Positions 1 through 9,902 of a stretch of 55,808 bases of DNA are shown here, piece by piece. Under the pieces are notes generated by a model. It had not been told where the DNA came from. It saw only the letters and a list, made by a program, of their open reading frames with translations, and made no database searches. The first letter of the stretch is position 1. Every line of letters begins with the position of its first letter. Origin of the DNA: Chara braunii (Eukaryota > Streptophyta > Charophyceae > Charales > Characeae); assembly GCA_003427395.1 (NCBI GenBank), contig BFEA01000353.1:663081-718888 (forward strand), in the 5' to 3' direction. Both the position numbers and the translations under genes were made by a program.

Positions 1-58
<58 letters not shown>
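1..58. repeat. (CA)n microsatellite at window start
   Basis: Uninterrupted CA dinucleotides for the first 58 bases; the tract probably continues upstream of the window. Confidence 0.97.
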
Positions 59-61
<3 letters not shown>

Positions 62-221
62 GTCTTGCTAGCTCTCTGTCTTGGCAGATTTGAGCAGCTA
101 GGATCGGGCTCGTATTAGTGAGCTATTCTTTTTTTGTGGTCGGATAATTTGTTGGCTGTTCTTTATTCATACATGGCCTAGTTCTTTGCCCTGCTGTAGA
201 GCATGGGCTGTCTCGTGATGG

Positions 222-526
222 TCACGGTATCTTCGCGAGGAGGCTCAGAGAGTCTTTGCTGTGGGTGTCACTCCCACGGGATGCCCTTTTGGAGCACATG
301 GAAGATGGTGGTGCTTCCGTGGTGTTTTAAGCAGTAGTGCTCCTGGTGTCGCGTGGAGATTCTGTTAATGGATGCTTGGAGTTCTGACCACAGTATCTTG
401 GTGAGGAGGCTGAGAGAGTGTTTGCTGTGGGTGCCATTCCCATGGGCTGCTCTTTTGGAGCACATGGAAGAAACGGGGACTTCCAGGCTGTTTTAAGCAG
501 TGGCCCTCCTGTTGTCGCGTGAAGAT
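222..526. repeat. Diverged tandem duplication, period about 166 bp
   Basis: The block starting near 223 (cacggtatctt, then aggaggct, tttgctgtgggtg, ttttggagcacatggaaga and gtcgcgtgragat) recurs from about 389. The two copies differ by scattered substitutions, so the duplication is old. Confidence 0.8.
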
Positions 527-1239
527 CTTGTGGTCTTTGGGTTTATGGTACTCTATACACTCCAGAGGCTAGACAGCAGATGGGGACTGTCTAGCCATGG
601 AGTGATAGAGATAGTGGTGGCGTGAGTGGGTTGTTTGGGAGGAATAGGAGTGCCAGTGCTGCTGTGCTTGTGGGCTGACTCGGAAGGCTCTCCAAGTTTT
701 TTCGGACTATGCTGCCTCTGGTTGGTGCTTTCTTGCTGGTGGAGCCTTCTGTGCTAGGTATGTTGTCTTCTTCCCTTTACCTTTGTTTTTATAGATTGAA
801 AAAACTGTATATATTTGTGCAAGTGTGCCACTTCGGCGGCAGACTGGTATGTGGACACTTCCCTCTCAACCATACAAACATGGGGAACCTTGCACCTTCT
901 ATTATATTGCTCATCTATACTTTTTTGTTTATGGATGTTTTTTTTAAGGTATGTGGATGGAATGAGAGAGAGAGTTTGGGGATGTTGACTAACACACACA
1001 CACACGCACAGTATGTACTGAGCTTGACCTCAAGCTACTAGCAGAGTTTGCACCTCGCTGAATGAGAAAGAATGATCTTTACATGATCAAGTAATACCTT
1101 GTCATTTCCGTATGCGTGTATGTGTGCATCTATGGAGCAGGTACTACCTGTGAAGAATGTTGAGGAGGCTCTCCATCATGCGTTTGAGGGTGGCTGTCCA
1201 GTTCTTCCAAGGAGCAAGCTCTAGCAGACTTCTTGGGAA

Positions 1240-1620
1240 GGGTCAGAGAGCTAGCTGAAAACAGCCATTGCCACTCATGGTCCCTACAGATTGTGCTGCC
1301 GTCATTTTAAGTCTTCCACTGTCCTCCATATCATCTCTTCCCTCGCTCCTGCCTTGCTCCCGCCATCCCTGTATCCCTTCTCGTCTGTCTCTTGTGCACT
1401 CGGCCGCCCATGCATATGTGTGCACATGCACTTAAAGGGTCAGCGAGCTAGCTGTAAACAGCCATCGCCACGCATGGTCCCTACAGATTCTACTGCCTTC
1501 ATTTTATGTCTTCCACTCTCCTCCATGTCATCTCTTCCCTCGCTCCTGCCTTGCTCCCGCAATCCCTTTCTTCCTCTTGTGCACTCGGCCGCCCATGCAT
1601 ACGTGTGCACATGCACTTGA
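1240..1620. repeat. Tandem duplication, units about 197 and 183 bp
   Basis: Both units open with gggtcag(a/c)gagctagctg and close with cggccgcccatgcata followed by gtgtgcacatgcactt. The second unit, from about 1438, is shorter because of small deletions in its second half. Confidence 0.88.
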
Positions 1621-1827
1621 TTCCTATTGAAGTGTTCAACCCTACAGGGGAGGGAAGCTAATCGCACGCGAGCGGACAGAGAGGGGATCTGCAAACAGTG
1701 GTTAACAACATGTGATCTGAATCATTAGAGTCTTATTGAAGACATGGTGAGAGTGGCTGCAGTCTGCTGAGCAACCCAAGACCTGGTATCTGCTCTTTGC
1801 ACACAAGAGATCAAGATTTGGTGTTTC

Positions 1828-1886
1828 ACAAGCACAAGCACAATCACAATCACAATCACAAGCACAAGCACAAGCACAAGCACAAA
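1828..1886. repeat. Hexanucleotide (CAAGCA/CAATCA)n tract
   Basis: About nine alternating CAAGCA and CAATCA hexamers. A cysteine-rich minus-strand ORF across it is only a translation of the repeat. Confidence 0.9.
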
Positions 1887-2181
1887 CAATCAGAAACATC
1901 TATGCAAATGAAATGCAGAGGCAAGTTAGGGAAGGGGGAGGATCCCTGGTCCTAATCCTTGTTCTTAATCATATTCCAACTTCCAAGGAACGAGCTATGC
2001 GTGGCTCGGAAAGGGTGGAGTGTGTGTTTGCAACTAGCCGGACAGTTAAAGAACTTGAAAGGACTTTTAGAGGAGTGGGCTGGAATGGGGTAGCGCAAAG
2101 TATATGGTTTGCATGAAGGCACCATGGCATTGCTGACATGCAAGAACTGAGATAGAAATCGATAGAAAGACATACCTGACT

Positions 2182-2368
2182 GCTGGTAGAAGTATTTCTT
2201 TCAGCAATACACATGGTAGGCTTAGTGACATGTAATCTATTCATTCGTTCCCTTTTCTGTCTTGACACAGAAACGTCATTGTTGATGGAAGTCTTTCCAT
2301 CAACTGTAGTAATTAGTGGTGTACTCTATGTAGGAAGCTTATGTGTTGATGGAAGTATTTCTGTCAGC
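2182..2368. repeat. Three related short stem-loops
   Basis: Related hairpins lie at 2182-2205, 2281-2304 and 2345-2368, each built as G(C/T)TGRTRGAA, a short gtat/gtct loop, then a pairing arm. The middle copy pairs perfectly over 10 bp (GTTGATGGAA with TTCCATCAAC). The others pair with mismatches or G-U pairs. Confidence 0.55.
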
Positions 2369-2627
2369 AATATCGAATGATTTGTGGTAGATACTCCTTT
2401 CTTACCCTCATACCTATTGCCATCTATAGCTCTAGGATGTGTGGGGGGGGGAGAGAGTGAAGGATTCACTGACAGTTCAAGTCAGTCAGTATGTGTCTGG
2501 GAGAGATACATGTGTGTGTGCAAGTCTGTGTTGGGTGTGTGAGGTAGCTTTGGGATTGCAGTTCTTGTGGAACAAGCATGCGTGTATGCGCGTGGTGACT
2601 GTGGTTGCATATGTATTTGCTGGGAAC

Positions 2628-2736
<109 letters not shown>

Positions 2737-3242
2737 CTTTGAAAGGAAGTGGAAGAGGAGGAAAGTCTGCAGTCTATTGCACGAAAGAGACATCTTTGCT
2801 TCCCTGCTGGCTTGCTGGCTTGGGACATTGTATGGGAGAGTTTGTGCATTTGGGACCGATGTCGGTTGTGGCCGTCTTGGGACCAGCTGAACCTTGAGTT
2901 CTCACTACATAAGCAGTGGTCTATATTAGTGCCATGCCGCCAGGTTCTACAAGGGAGAACAAGACTTTGTTCCTTACCTGGGACATTGCATGGGAGCGTT
3001 TGTGGCTTAGGGTTTGTGGCTTGGGGACTGTTGGCAGTGTGATCCTCTGAATTCTGATTTTGTAGAAGTGGTGTGGGCTGCAGCAGTTCTGGAACAGAAA
3101 GAAGGGGCCAAGAGCCAACTGTATTGGTTGTATGTATCGTCATGCACACACACGGTTAACTGTGAGCGCTTTGATATTCTTGGCCTTGTTGTTTTGTGAT
3201 CAGCTGCGACTGAATCCACCACCTTCTTTGGATGGTCGTCAT

Positions 3243-3997
3243 CTCTCCACCATTTTGTGGGGTTAGTGCTAATGAGGTGAGAGGTGCTGAGTGTATGCTG
3301 CATGTATGTTATTGTCTGCAAATCGTGAAACTGTGAGCAAATTTTGGGGGTTCTGTGGCTCTTGCTGAGGGAGGGTCTTTGCTGTTTGGCAAGGCGGAGA
3401 GCAAGCCCCCAAACTGTGTCCGGGGTTAGAGAGAGATGGATGTGTCATGCCAAATTCTGGTGGATACTCCTCTGGTGAAGTAGGAGTTGGCCTGTATGTC
3501 TTGTGTGCTGAAACCCAGCTGACGCTGAGTGACGGACGTTAGACAAGACATGGAGGCGAACTCGTACTTCACCCGAGAAGGATGCACCAGAGCAAGCCCC
3601 CAAACTGTGTCCGGGGTTAGAGAGAGATGCATGTGCCATGCCAAATTCTGGTGGATACTCCTCTGGTGAAGTAGGAGTTGGCCTCTATGTCTTGTGTGCT
3701 GAAACCCAGCTGACGATGAGTGACGGACATTAGACAAGACATGGAGGCGAACCTGTACTTCACCCGAGAAGGATGCACCAGCATTCAGCATGGCGCATGC
3801 ACCTCTCCAGCTCCAGACACAGTATGGGGGCTTGCTCTCCACCTTGCCAGACAGTGAAGACCCTCCTCTCAGCAATACCCATGGAACCTCCAAAACTCGC
3901 TCACAGTTTCACAATTCGCAGACAATAGCATACGTGCGGCGTACACTTAGCGTATCTCGCTTCCTTAGCACGGTAGCCCCACAAAATGCTTGGAGAG
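3243..3997. repeat. Large imperfect inverted repeat (foldback element)
   Basis: The left arm, about 3243-3426, is the reverse complement of the right arm, about 3803-3997. Matching blocks in order include agacacagt.tgggggc, cttgctctcc.ccttgcca, gctcacagtttcac, gcagacaata.catac and ccccacaaaatg. The arms enclose a tandem repeat and a short centre at 3782-3802. This is the architecture of a foldback element. The right arm ends where LINE A begins. No coding capacity is visible. Confidence 0.82.
3400..3781. repeat. Tandem repeat, two 191-bp units, each a hairpin
   Basis: Two units start at 3401 and 3592 with gcaagcccccaaactgtgtc. Inside each, the segment beginning ggtgaagtaggagttggcct is nearly the reverse complement of the segment ending tacttcacccgag, so each unit folds on itself inside the larger foldback. 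Confidence 0.88.
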
Positions 3998-4493
3998 GTC
4001 CGACAGGGACCCAGTGGCGGCCTCGGTTTTCCTGTTGACAATGGAGGCTAAAGCCTCTTTCCTACGAAAAGACCCGTCTCTAGAAAGACTGGTTGCAGAA
4101 CCAGAACCAGGGGGACACACTACAGAACTGCCAACGATGCTGCTGTTTGCAAACAACCTCACCACCTCGTTAGGGCCTCAGACTCCTCCTTCCAAGTGAT
4201 GACCAGAGCAATGCAAGCTTTCCCAATTGCCTCAGAGATGCGCTTTAACTGGGGGGAACAGTGGGGTGGTGGCTAGCTGACTCGGCCCCACCTCTCCACA
4301 CCAGAAGGATTCACCGGGCAGGACAAAAGAACCCCCTGTGTTTCCTGGGGATCAAAAGACTAACAAAACAGGGGCCTTTGGGCCAGTGCAGGCCATAGCT
4401 CCAGAAATCCTTGCCAGAATGATAACCAAATTGGACGCTTGGACCAGCGTTTGCACATCATTTTTTATTTTTTTTTAAAGCCCCATCAATCTT

Positions 4494-4693
4494 AGGAAGG
4501 GCTTTGATAAATCTAGCACATGCAGGACTGGTGGCTTTCCTATTAGCCCTTCTGAGGTGGTTTCATGAGCAGTTGGCTTAATAGGTTAGTAGCTTACTTT
4601 CTCAAACTGTTCGTGGTATTTCTCAGCCGAAGCCGGGTAATGGCCCCGGTATTCTAAAAAAAAAAACAAGAAAGAAAAGGAAGGGCTTTGATA
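4494..4693 (+). mobile_element. SINE-like retroposon with 16-bp target-site duplication
   Basis: The direct repeat aggaagggctttgata occurs at 4494-4509 and 4678-4693 and bounds a 168-bp insert that ends in an A-rich tail (ctaaaaaaaaaaacaag). On both sides the sequence reads as LINE A reverse transcriptase. An A-box-like tggcttaataggtta lies near 4573 and a weak B-box-like tgttcgtgg near 4608, at a spacing usual for RNA polymerase III promoters. Insertion by target-primed retrotransposition is well supported; the tRNA origin is only suggested. Confidence 0.75.
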
Positions 4694-4810
4694 CCAAACT
4701 CTTCATTCTTCTCCATTCTCTGGTATGCTGCCACGATTTGGTCCCCCGAGCGACATTTAAGGACTACTGTTACATGCTGCGCCTGCAACAGGCTGCACGG
4801 GCCATTTCCA

Positions 4811-5070
4811 GGCCCGTGTCGTTTTCAGCCTGAAAGCCTGAAAACAAGGGCCTACAGGCCCCGTGTCGTTTTCAGCCTGAAAGCCTGAAAACAAGGGCCT
4901 ACAGGCCCTGTGTCGTTTTCAGCCTGAAAGCCTGAAAACAAGGGCCTACAGGCCCTGTGTCGTTTCAGCCTGAAAGCCTGAAAACAAGGGGCTACAGGCC
5001 CTGTATCGTTTCAGCCTAAAACAGGGCCTTTCCGGCCCTGAGTCTTTTCAGCCTCAGGCCCTCATAAGAT
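4811..5070 (+). repeat. 47-bp tandem repeats in the LTR U3
   Basis: Four to five head-to-tail units with a 47-bp period, degenerating towards 5070. Each holds the palindrome gggcctacaggccc and a second one formed by ttttcagcctgaaagcctga. Repeats at this place in an LTR, about 400 to 150 bp before the TATA box, often act as enhancers; that role is inferred. Confidence 0.88.
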
Positions 5071-5217
5071 CGACCTGCCCTGAAACTCAGGCACCAGACC
5101 AGGGTTTTAACTCAGGCCATTTTTGGCCAATTTTCAAGACAACCTTTGTTTGAGCTTCAACCCCAGGGTCTGGCACGTTTTGGCATTGGCAAGAGCAGCC
5201 TCCTGGACGGGCCAGCG

Positions 5218-5226
5218 CTATATAAG
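5218..5226 (+). promoter_or_regulatory. TATA box of the solo LTR
   Basis: CTATATAAG lies in a GC-rich context about 450 bp from the left end of the LTR, a usual position for the RNA polymerase II promoter of an LTR. The transcription start would be expected near 5250. Confidence 0.6.
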
Positions 5227-5559
5227 ACTGGCCCGCCCTACAGGCTGCAGGTAGTTCCTAGGTACTTCCCAGGCACTTCACGTGCAGTTCAGGAGGCAGG
5301 AGGTAGTCTTCAGGATTCGGCACCAGCACTCTGGAGGAGCGCTGCAGGAGTAGTAGTAGCGCTAGCAGTAGTCTTCAGCGCTGGGTGCTAGTAGCATTAG
5401 CAGTAGTCTTCAGCGCTGGGCGCTATTAGGAGCTAGTACCACAGAGAGAGAGAGATTGGGCGGAGGCCAGGGAGACTTACCTGATGCGCCATAGCTCCAG
5501 CTTCGTCTTCGAGGTACCTGCAGCACAGCGCCATCTTCACAGGTTAGTACCTGGCACAT

Positions 5560-5560
5560 A

Positions 5561-5630
<70 letters not shown>
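5560..5630. repeat. (GA)n microsatellite
   Basis: About 70 bases of GA dinucleotides with one GC interruption, inside the solo LTR. Confidence 0.96.
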
Positions 5631-5635
<5 letters not shown>

Positions 5636-6240
5636 CTTCTTCCTCTTCTCAGTCCACCATCTTCCTCTCGCCCTCTCGCTATCTGACTTCACTGCATCAG
5701 CAGACTATGAGAGAGCGGGCTTGGTGACATTTGGAACCAGACTCGACATTGGACTTCAGATATTTGACGAGGGGCTATCAGGGACTTGTAACGAAGACTT
5801 GGTGTTGACGACATTCCCATCTTCCCCCTTCTTCTTCGTCTGATTCCCTTCTCTTCGTCTGTGTATGGACTGGACCTGGCGCATTCTTCTTGTGTGTAGC
5901 GCCAGGCCCCTTCACACCTTGTGACGAGGATGATGTATGTTTGGTCTGTACTGCGACATTGATTGGCTAGTCATTAGTATCCTAGTGTCCCTGCTACGCT
6001 GTCTTGTACTACGTGAGAGAGGTCAGTCCCGGTCAGGTCAGGACTTGTATCTAAGTCTTCCACTGCGCTAGAAAGCACCATGTTTGTATGTATCAGGATG
6101 TACACTGCTTGTTGAGATTTCACTAGCACTGCATTGTCCATTCAGTCCTTTTTATCACATTGCGGATCCTCGGTTATATATGTACATCGCCCAACAGGGC
6201 ATGTAACAACTACCCTGAAAAAGACGGCAACAACCTACGT

Positions 6241-6362
6241 GTGGACGGGCAACCGAGCAAAACAAAATCTTTTATTCCCAAGGTTGCCTGGAAGTACACG
6301 GTCCTCAGTGGACGGGCAACCGAGCAAAAGAATCTGTTATCCCCAAGGTTGCTGGGAAGTAC
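6241..6362 (+). repeat. Tandem duplication inside LINE A
   Basis: gtggacgggcaaccgagcaa and the following bases to gaagtacac occur at 6241-6299 and again from about 6308. The duplication doubles the conserved WTGN...P..AW...T block of the LINE C-terminal region. Confidence 0.85.
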
Positions 6363-7032
6363 ACCATCCTCAACAAAGCCAATGGGGCTTTGGTGTCCGT
6401 GACCCAGAGCTTCAGATCAAGGCCCTGCAAACTAAATGAATCATAAAACTAATCACAGAACAAAACCTGCCCTCACTTTGGGATTACAGCCCAAGTAAAC
6501 AACACACCTAACAATGTACAAGGCCTCTTCTGGGTCATGTCCAAGTCATGGCCCACAAGAGGCACCATGGGCAACCAGACGAGCAGCCTAGAGAAGGACA
6601 TCGGGATGAAAACCAGGACTACAACAACCTGGACTTTGACATGAAAAAAAAAACAAAAAAAAAAGATCAGTGGGGGCACTTCATTTGTATCTGCAGAAGG
6701 AGATTGCGGGCTAAGGTGAGACAACGAGGAGACAAGAGGGGGGAGGTACTGAGACAACGCTCTTCTGCGACCGATGGCTGCGGACCTGGCAGGGAAGCTA
6801 CTACGAACGGCAGATGGGGCTCATGATTAGAAAAAAGGGTGTGGCACATAAAGCACCTCTAGCATGAGGACCAAAATCGCTGGCAGACGCATCTGGAATT
6901 GAGAAAAATCCTAAAGGGATGTTACAACCTACAGCAGAATTTGAACGACATTCTCGTCTCGATCCTGCAGAAGTGGAGAAGGCTGTTGGAAAGAGGAACC
7001 CCAAGTGTAGGGCGGGGCAGGAGAGGCGGTTA

Positions 7033-7424
7033 ATGGAAGGCCCAAAATTCGGCGAATTTTGGTGAATTTTTCACCGAAACTGTCATATTTCCCTGAATTT
7101 TTACTCTTTTCTCAGTTTTTCTTTTTGCCTGTTATATATGTGCTTTACGGTATATCAGACTATATCTGTATTCAGTTTCGCCATATTTGAAGCAGTAACA
7201 AAAAACTTAGCAAAAACAACAGACTCGAAAAAAGCTTTGGCGAACTCCGAAAGCTACTCCGAATAGGGATTTACAGTGCTCTTGAATTTGTTTTTTTCGT
7301 TTTTTTTTTTGCCTGATTGGTTTTTTGATGTTTGTATTATGACCCTGCATAGTTTGTTCGCAAAAGTTTCGACAACATTGCTTGTAGCGACGTGGCGAAA
7401 ACCCCCGAATTTTTGGCCTTCCAT
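7033..7424. mobile_element. MITE with terminal inverted repeats and TA duplication
   Basis: The left end ATGGAAGGCCCAAAATTCGG and the right end CCGAATTTTTGGCCTTCCAT are inverted copies flanked by TA (7031-7032 and 7425-7426). The 392-bp AT-rich interior has no coding capacity. TA duplication suggests mobilisation by a Tc1/mariner-class transposase. Part of the same family recurs at 31250-31305. The element interrupts LINE A. Confidence 0.82.
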
Positions 7425-8540
7425 TAGATTGGTGCCAGATGGGGATATATGACACAGAGGAGGCGAATCAAACAACAAGCGGGGTTAGCAAAACCTGCAG
7501 GACACAGGTGGTAGTCAGGAAGCACCTCCTGAGGAAAGTCAGGGTGATTGCAGAGGAGGAATGCAGCATTTATGAGCCAGACTGTACCCATTGCAGAATT
7601 TGGAGATGGAACCGGCGGAGTGGACTTGGAAGCTAACAACTGGAGTAGGGGGCGCCGATCAATTACTGGACTATACCACACGTCAAGGTTTCAGACTCAG
7701 AACTCTCGGTCAATGTACAGGAGATCTTATCACAGTGGTGGCAAAAGAATGGGTGCTCTGCCCAGAGTACCGTGGAGTGCAGTCCTGGCAATCCAGAACA
7801 GGAATTAAGTGGTCCGATTGACCGCGGATCGGATATTAGACTGATCAGAAATGATACTAGTAGACTTGATCTTAGTGAAAATGCAGAGAAAGGTATTGGA
7901 AGTTTAGGAGAACGCAACGGCTCATAACGTACTTAGCGCTCCCGGGCAATGCCTGGGTCAACAAGCACAAAGCACAGATACACGGCAGTGCGATTCAGGA
8001 CATCTGCACAATCTGCCACAACGGAGAAAGAGAGGATATCAGGCACTGCCTGCTTCTGTGCCCAAAAGCACAGCAGCTTTGGAGAAGAGCCCTGTAAACT
8101 ATGGAAGACTACCACCGACAAGCAGTGGAGGAAGGACACTCTTGTGACTCTCACAGTATTCATAGAGCCCAGAGGATTATAAGTGGGAATGAAAGCTGGA
8201 GAGGAGACTCTGGCCCCTGCTGCTATGGGTGGTGTGGAAAAGGAGGTGCAAGGAAACACTGGACAGATAACAAGTGCCACAGGAGGAGGCCTGGGAAGGA
8301 TTGCTGCAACTGATGGAAACCGAATACCACACGGACTGGCACAAGGAGAAAAGACCGATCAATACTGGCTCTGATACACAGCAAGACATCAAACACAAAT
8401 TTGTAAAGGACACACTGGGGAAGGGGAAAAAAAAAATAAAAAAAAATTGGCACGTTGGACAGGAATTTGATCAAGTTGGAATGGGGTTTGCAAACTTTTT
8501 ACGAGAGAGGACGGACGTGGAGTGCATCAAGGGATGAGGG

Positions 8541-9316
8541 TCGCGGGAATGCAAGGAATCCATTATCATGAAAAACATGAGGCCGGGAATTCCTCACAAA
8601 CAACCCGGAAAAGAAATTGTAACCAGCTGGGACCATTACCCAGAATCAGTTCGTGGGTTTTACGGTTTTACCCCTACAACACTTGGCAGACCATAACAAG
8701 AAGTTCACGGGTATGGGGGGCGGGTTTAAATATTGCGTGCAGGGCAAAACGTGCAGCATGCGGCACAAGAGGAACGGGCAGCAGGAGGGAAGGAAGGCGT
8801 GCGCAGAACAACGTGCACCGCGAGCAAGGCCGGCTGCACAGAGCAGCGCAGCAGTCACTGGGTAGCAATCCGGTTGAAGTTCACAAAGGGAAAAACTGTG
8901 CGGTTTGCTTTTCGGTATGTTTTTCCAAAATGGGTAGTTTTCAAAGGGGGAGGGTGCTGTATCCAGTCTGTGGGCTTGACCATTCGTTAATCCTTCCCGA
9001 GGGAAGTAATCAATGTTGACATACGTCCCTGGGTCATAACATGGGGAAGCGTAGAGTTCGTCGTATATGGCTTACTCGGGGACGCGGGGCGCATTCCCAG
9101 CGGCTGCTTCCCCCCACTCTTGTCTGTTTTTTTTTTGGGGGGGGGGGAAAGAAAAAAGTATTATCGTGTGAACTATGACCCGAAAACAAAGAAAAACATA
9201 CAGTACCATAACAGAGATTCAGTGGGCTACTGTCGAACAAGGTGAAGAAAAGCCAAGCTTGTGACAAGCACTCGGCCTTTTAAGCTGAAAGCTTTGTGTG
9301 GATGAAAGGATTATGT
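8541..9316 (+). other. Probable LINE A 3' UTR, then unassigned DNA
   Basis: No gene is supported. The short match gaagtaatcaatgttgac at about 9004-9021 resembles gagtaatcaatgctgatc in the 3' UTR of LINE B (about 30350), so LINE A may extend to about 9060. A T10G11 run lies at 9127-9147. The rest is unrecognised. Confidence 0.4.
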
Positions 9317-9900
9317 GGAGAGGTGATAAGAGCTCACTTCCCTAGTAACCTTTTGTGCAGTCGCTCCATCTATTGGTGGGGAGCTACACCTGCTGGAAAC
9401 CAGGTCCAGCAACCCATATGAACACAAGAATATGGTAAATACAGTTGCAGAAAACTTTGAAGCTTTGAAATTGCTACCTGTACCTCTTCGCCCCCTCCAG
9501 GAGGGCACCAGATAAAGACTGTTTAGCTCTCGTACATCCAGTACCACCTGGAGAAAAGTACAAAGTACTGGCCAGTACTCTACCCCCTTCTTTCATAGAC
9601 GCCAAGCGATAAATAACAATAATTGACCTTCACTCTTTTAATCAAAACCATACCAACTCAGAGGCACCAGACTCCAAGATGATGGTGGGAAAAGGTCGGG
9701 GAAATCAGAGAGGGGGAGAAGAGGGATGGAGAGATCCAGAGTTGACCAATCATGAAAAACCAAGCGGTAGTTCTCTGTAAATTCTTCCTGACTCCCTTCC
9801 TGATTCTCTTTCCTTGCCCCCTTCCACTTGATTTCTCCCAATTTCCCCCCTTGGGGTCCGGCCAGCCAGTCGCTGCAGAATTGTTGAATGTGATGAAGGA
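9317..9900 (-). pseudogene. LINE tail H: C-terminal and 3' UTR fragment of a G-type LINE
   Basis: A minus-strand reading frame (about 9841-9638) with NYRLVFHDWSTLDLSIPLLP and DFPDLFP resembles the tail of LINE G (NYSLAFNDWSNVDPTVPLRP and DFPDPFP). Further 3', the block with tattggtggggagctacacc (9373-9392) recurs at about 31061 and 31411, and a stem-loop at 9317-9343 matches those near the ends of the other copies. It is truncated upstream, where LINE C begins. Confidence 0.7.
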
Positions 9901-9902
9901 TT

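Larger units (their letters stand above)
4768..6208 (+). mobile_element. Solo LTR, 1441 bp, inserted in LINE A
   Basis: The left end TGTTACATGC and the right end GCATGTAACA are inverted copies with the TG...CA termini of LTRs. The 5-bp sequence ACTAC flanks it on both sides (4763-4767 and 6209-6213). Removing the insert and one ACTAC joins LINE A in frame, from IWSPERHLR on the left to TYVWTGN on the right, so the boundaries are sound. Inside are a U3-like part with 47-bp tandem repeats (4811-5070), a TATA box (5218-5226) and a (GA)n tract. No internal region or second LTR is present, so recombination between LTRs probably removed the element body. Orientation is inferred from the TATA box. 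Confidence 0.9.
3998..8540 (+). pseudogene. LINE A: 5'-truncated, decayed non-LTR retrotransposon ORF2
   Basis: The remains run from the middle of a LINE reverse transcriptase to its C-terminus. They begin at motif B (DRDPVAASVF) and continue through ASFLRKDPS to motif C, where the usual FADD reads FANN, so the catalytic aspartates are lost. After interruptions come the thumb and connection region (ILWYAATIWSP, TYVWTGN), EVLRQ (about 6750), LEMEPAEWTWK (about 7605) and a zf-RVT finger with ICTICHNGEREDIRHC (about 8010-8060). The same order of blocks is seen in LINE B of this window. Stops and frameshifts are frequent. Three insertions split the copy: a SINE-like element (4494-4693), a solo LTR (4768-6208) and a MITE (7033-7424). 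The 3' boundary is uncertain. Confidence 0.88.

Noticed and set aside
709-1041. 110-residue ORF in the first kilobase
   Set aside because: No domain, an overlapping ORF on the other strand, and a low-complexity end; no support as a gene.
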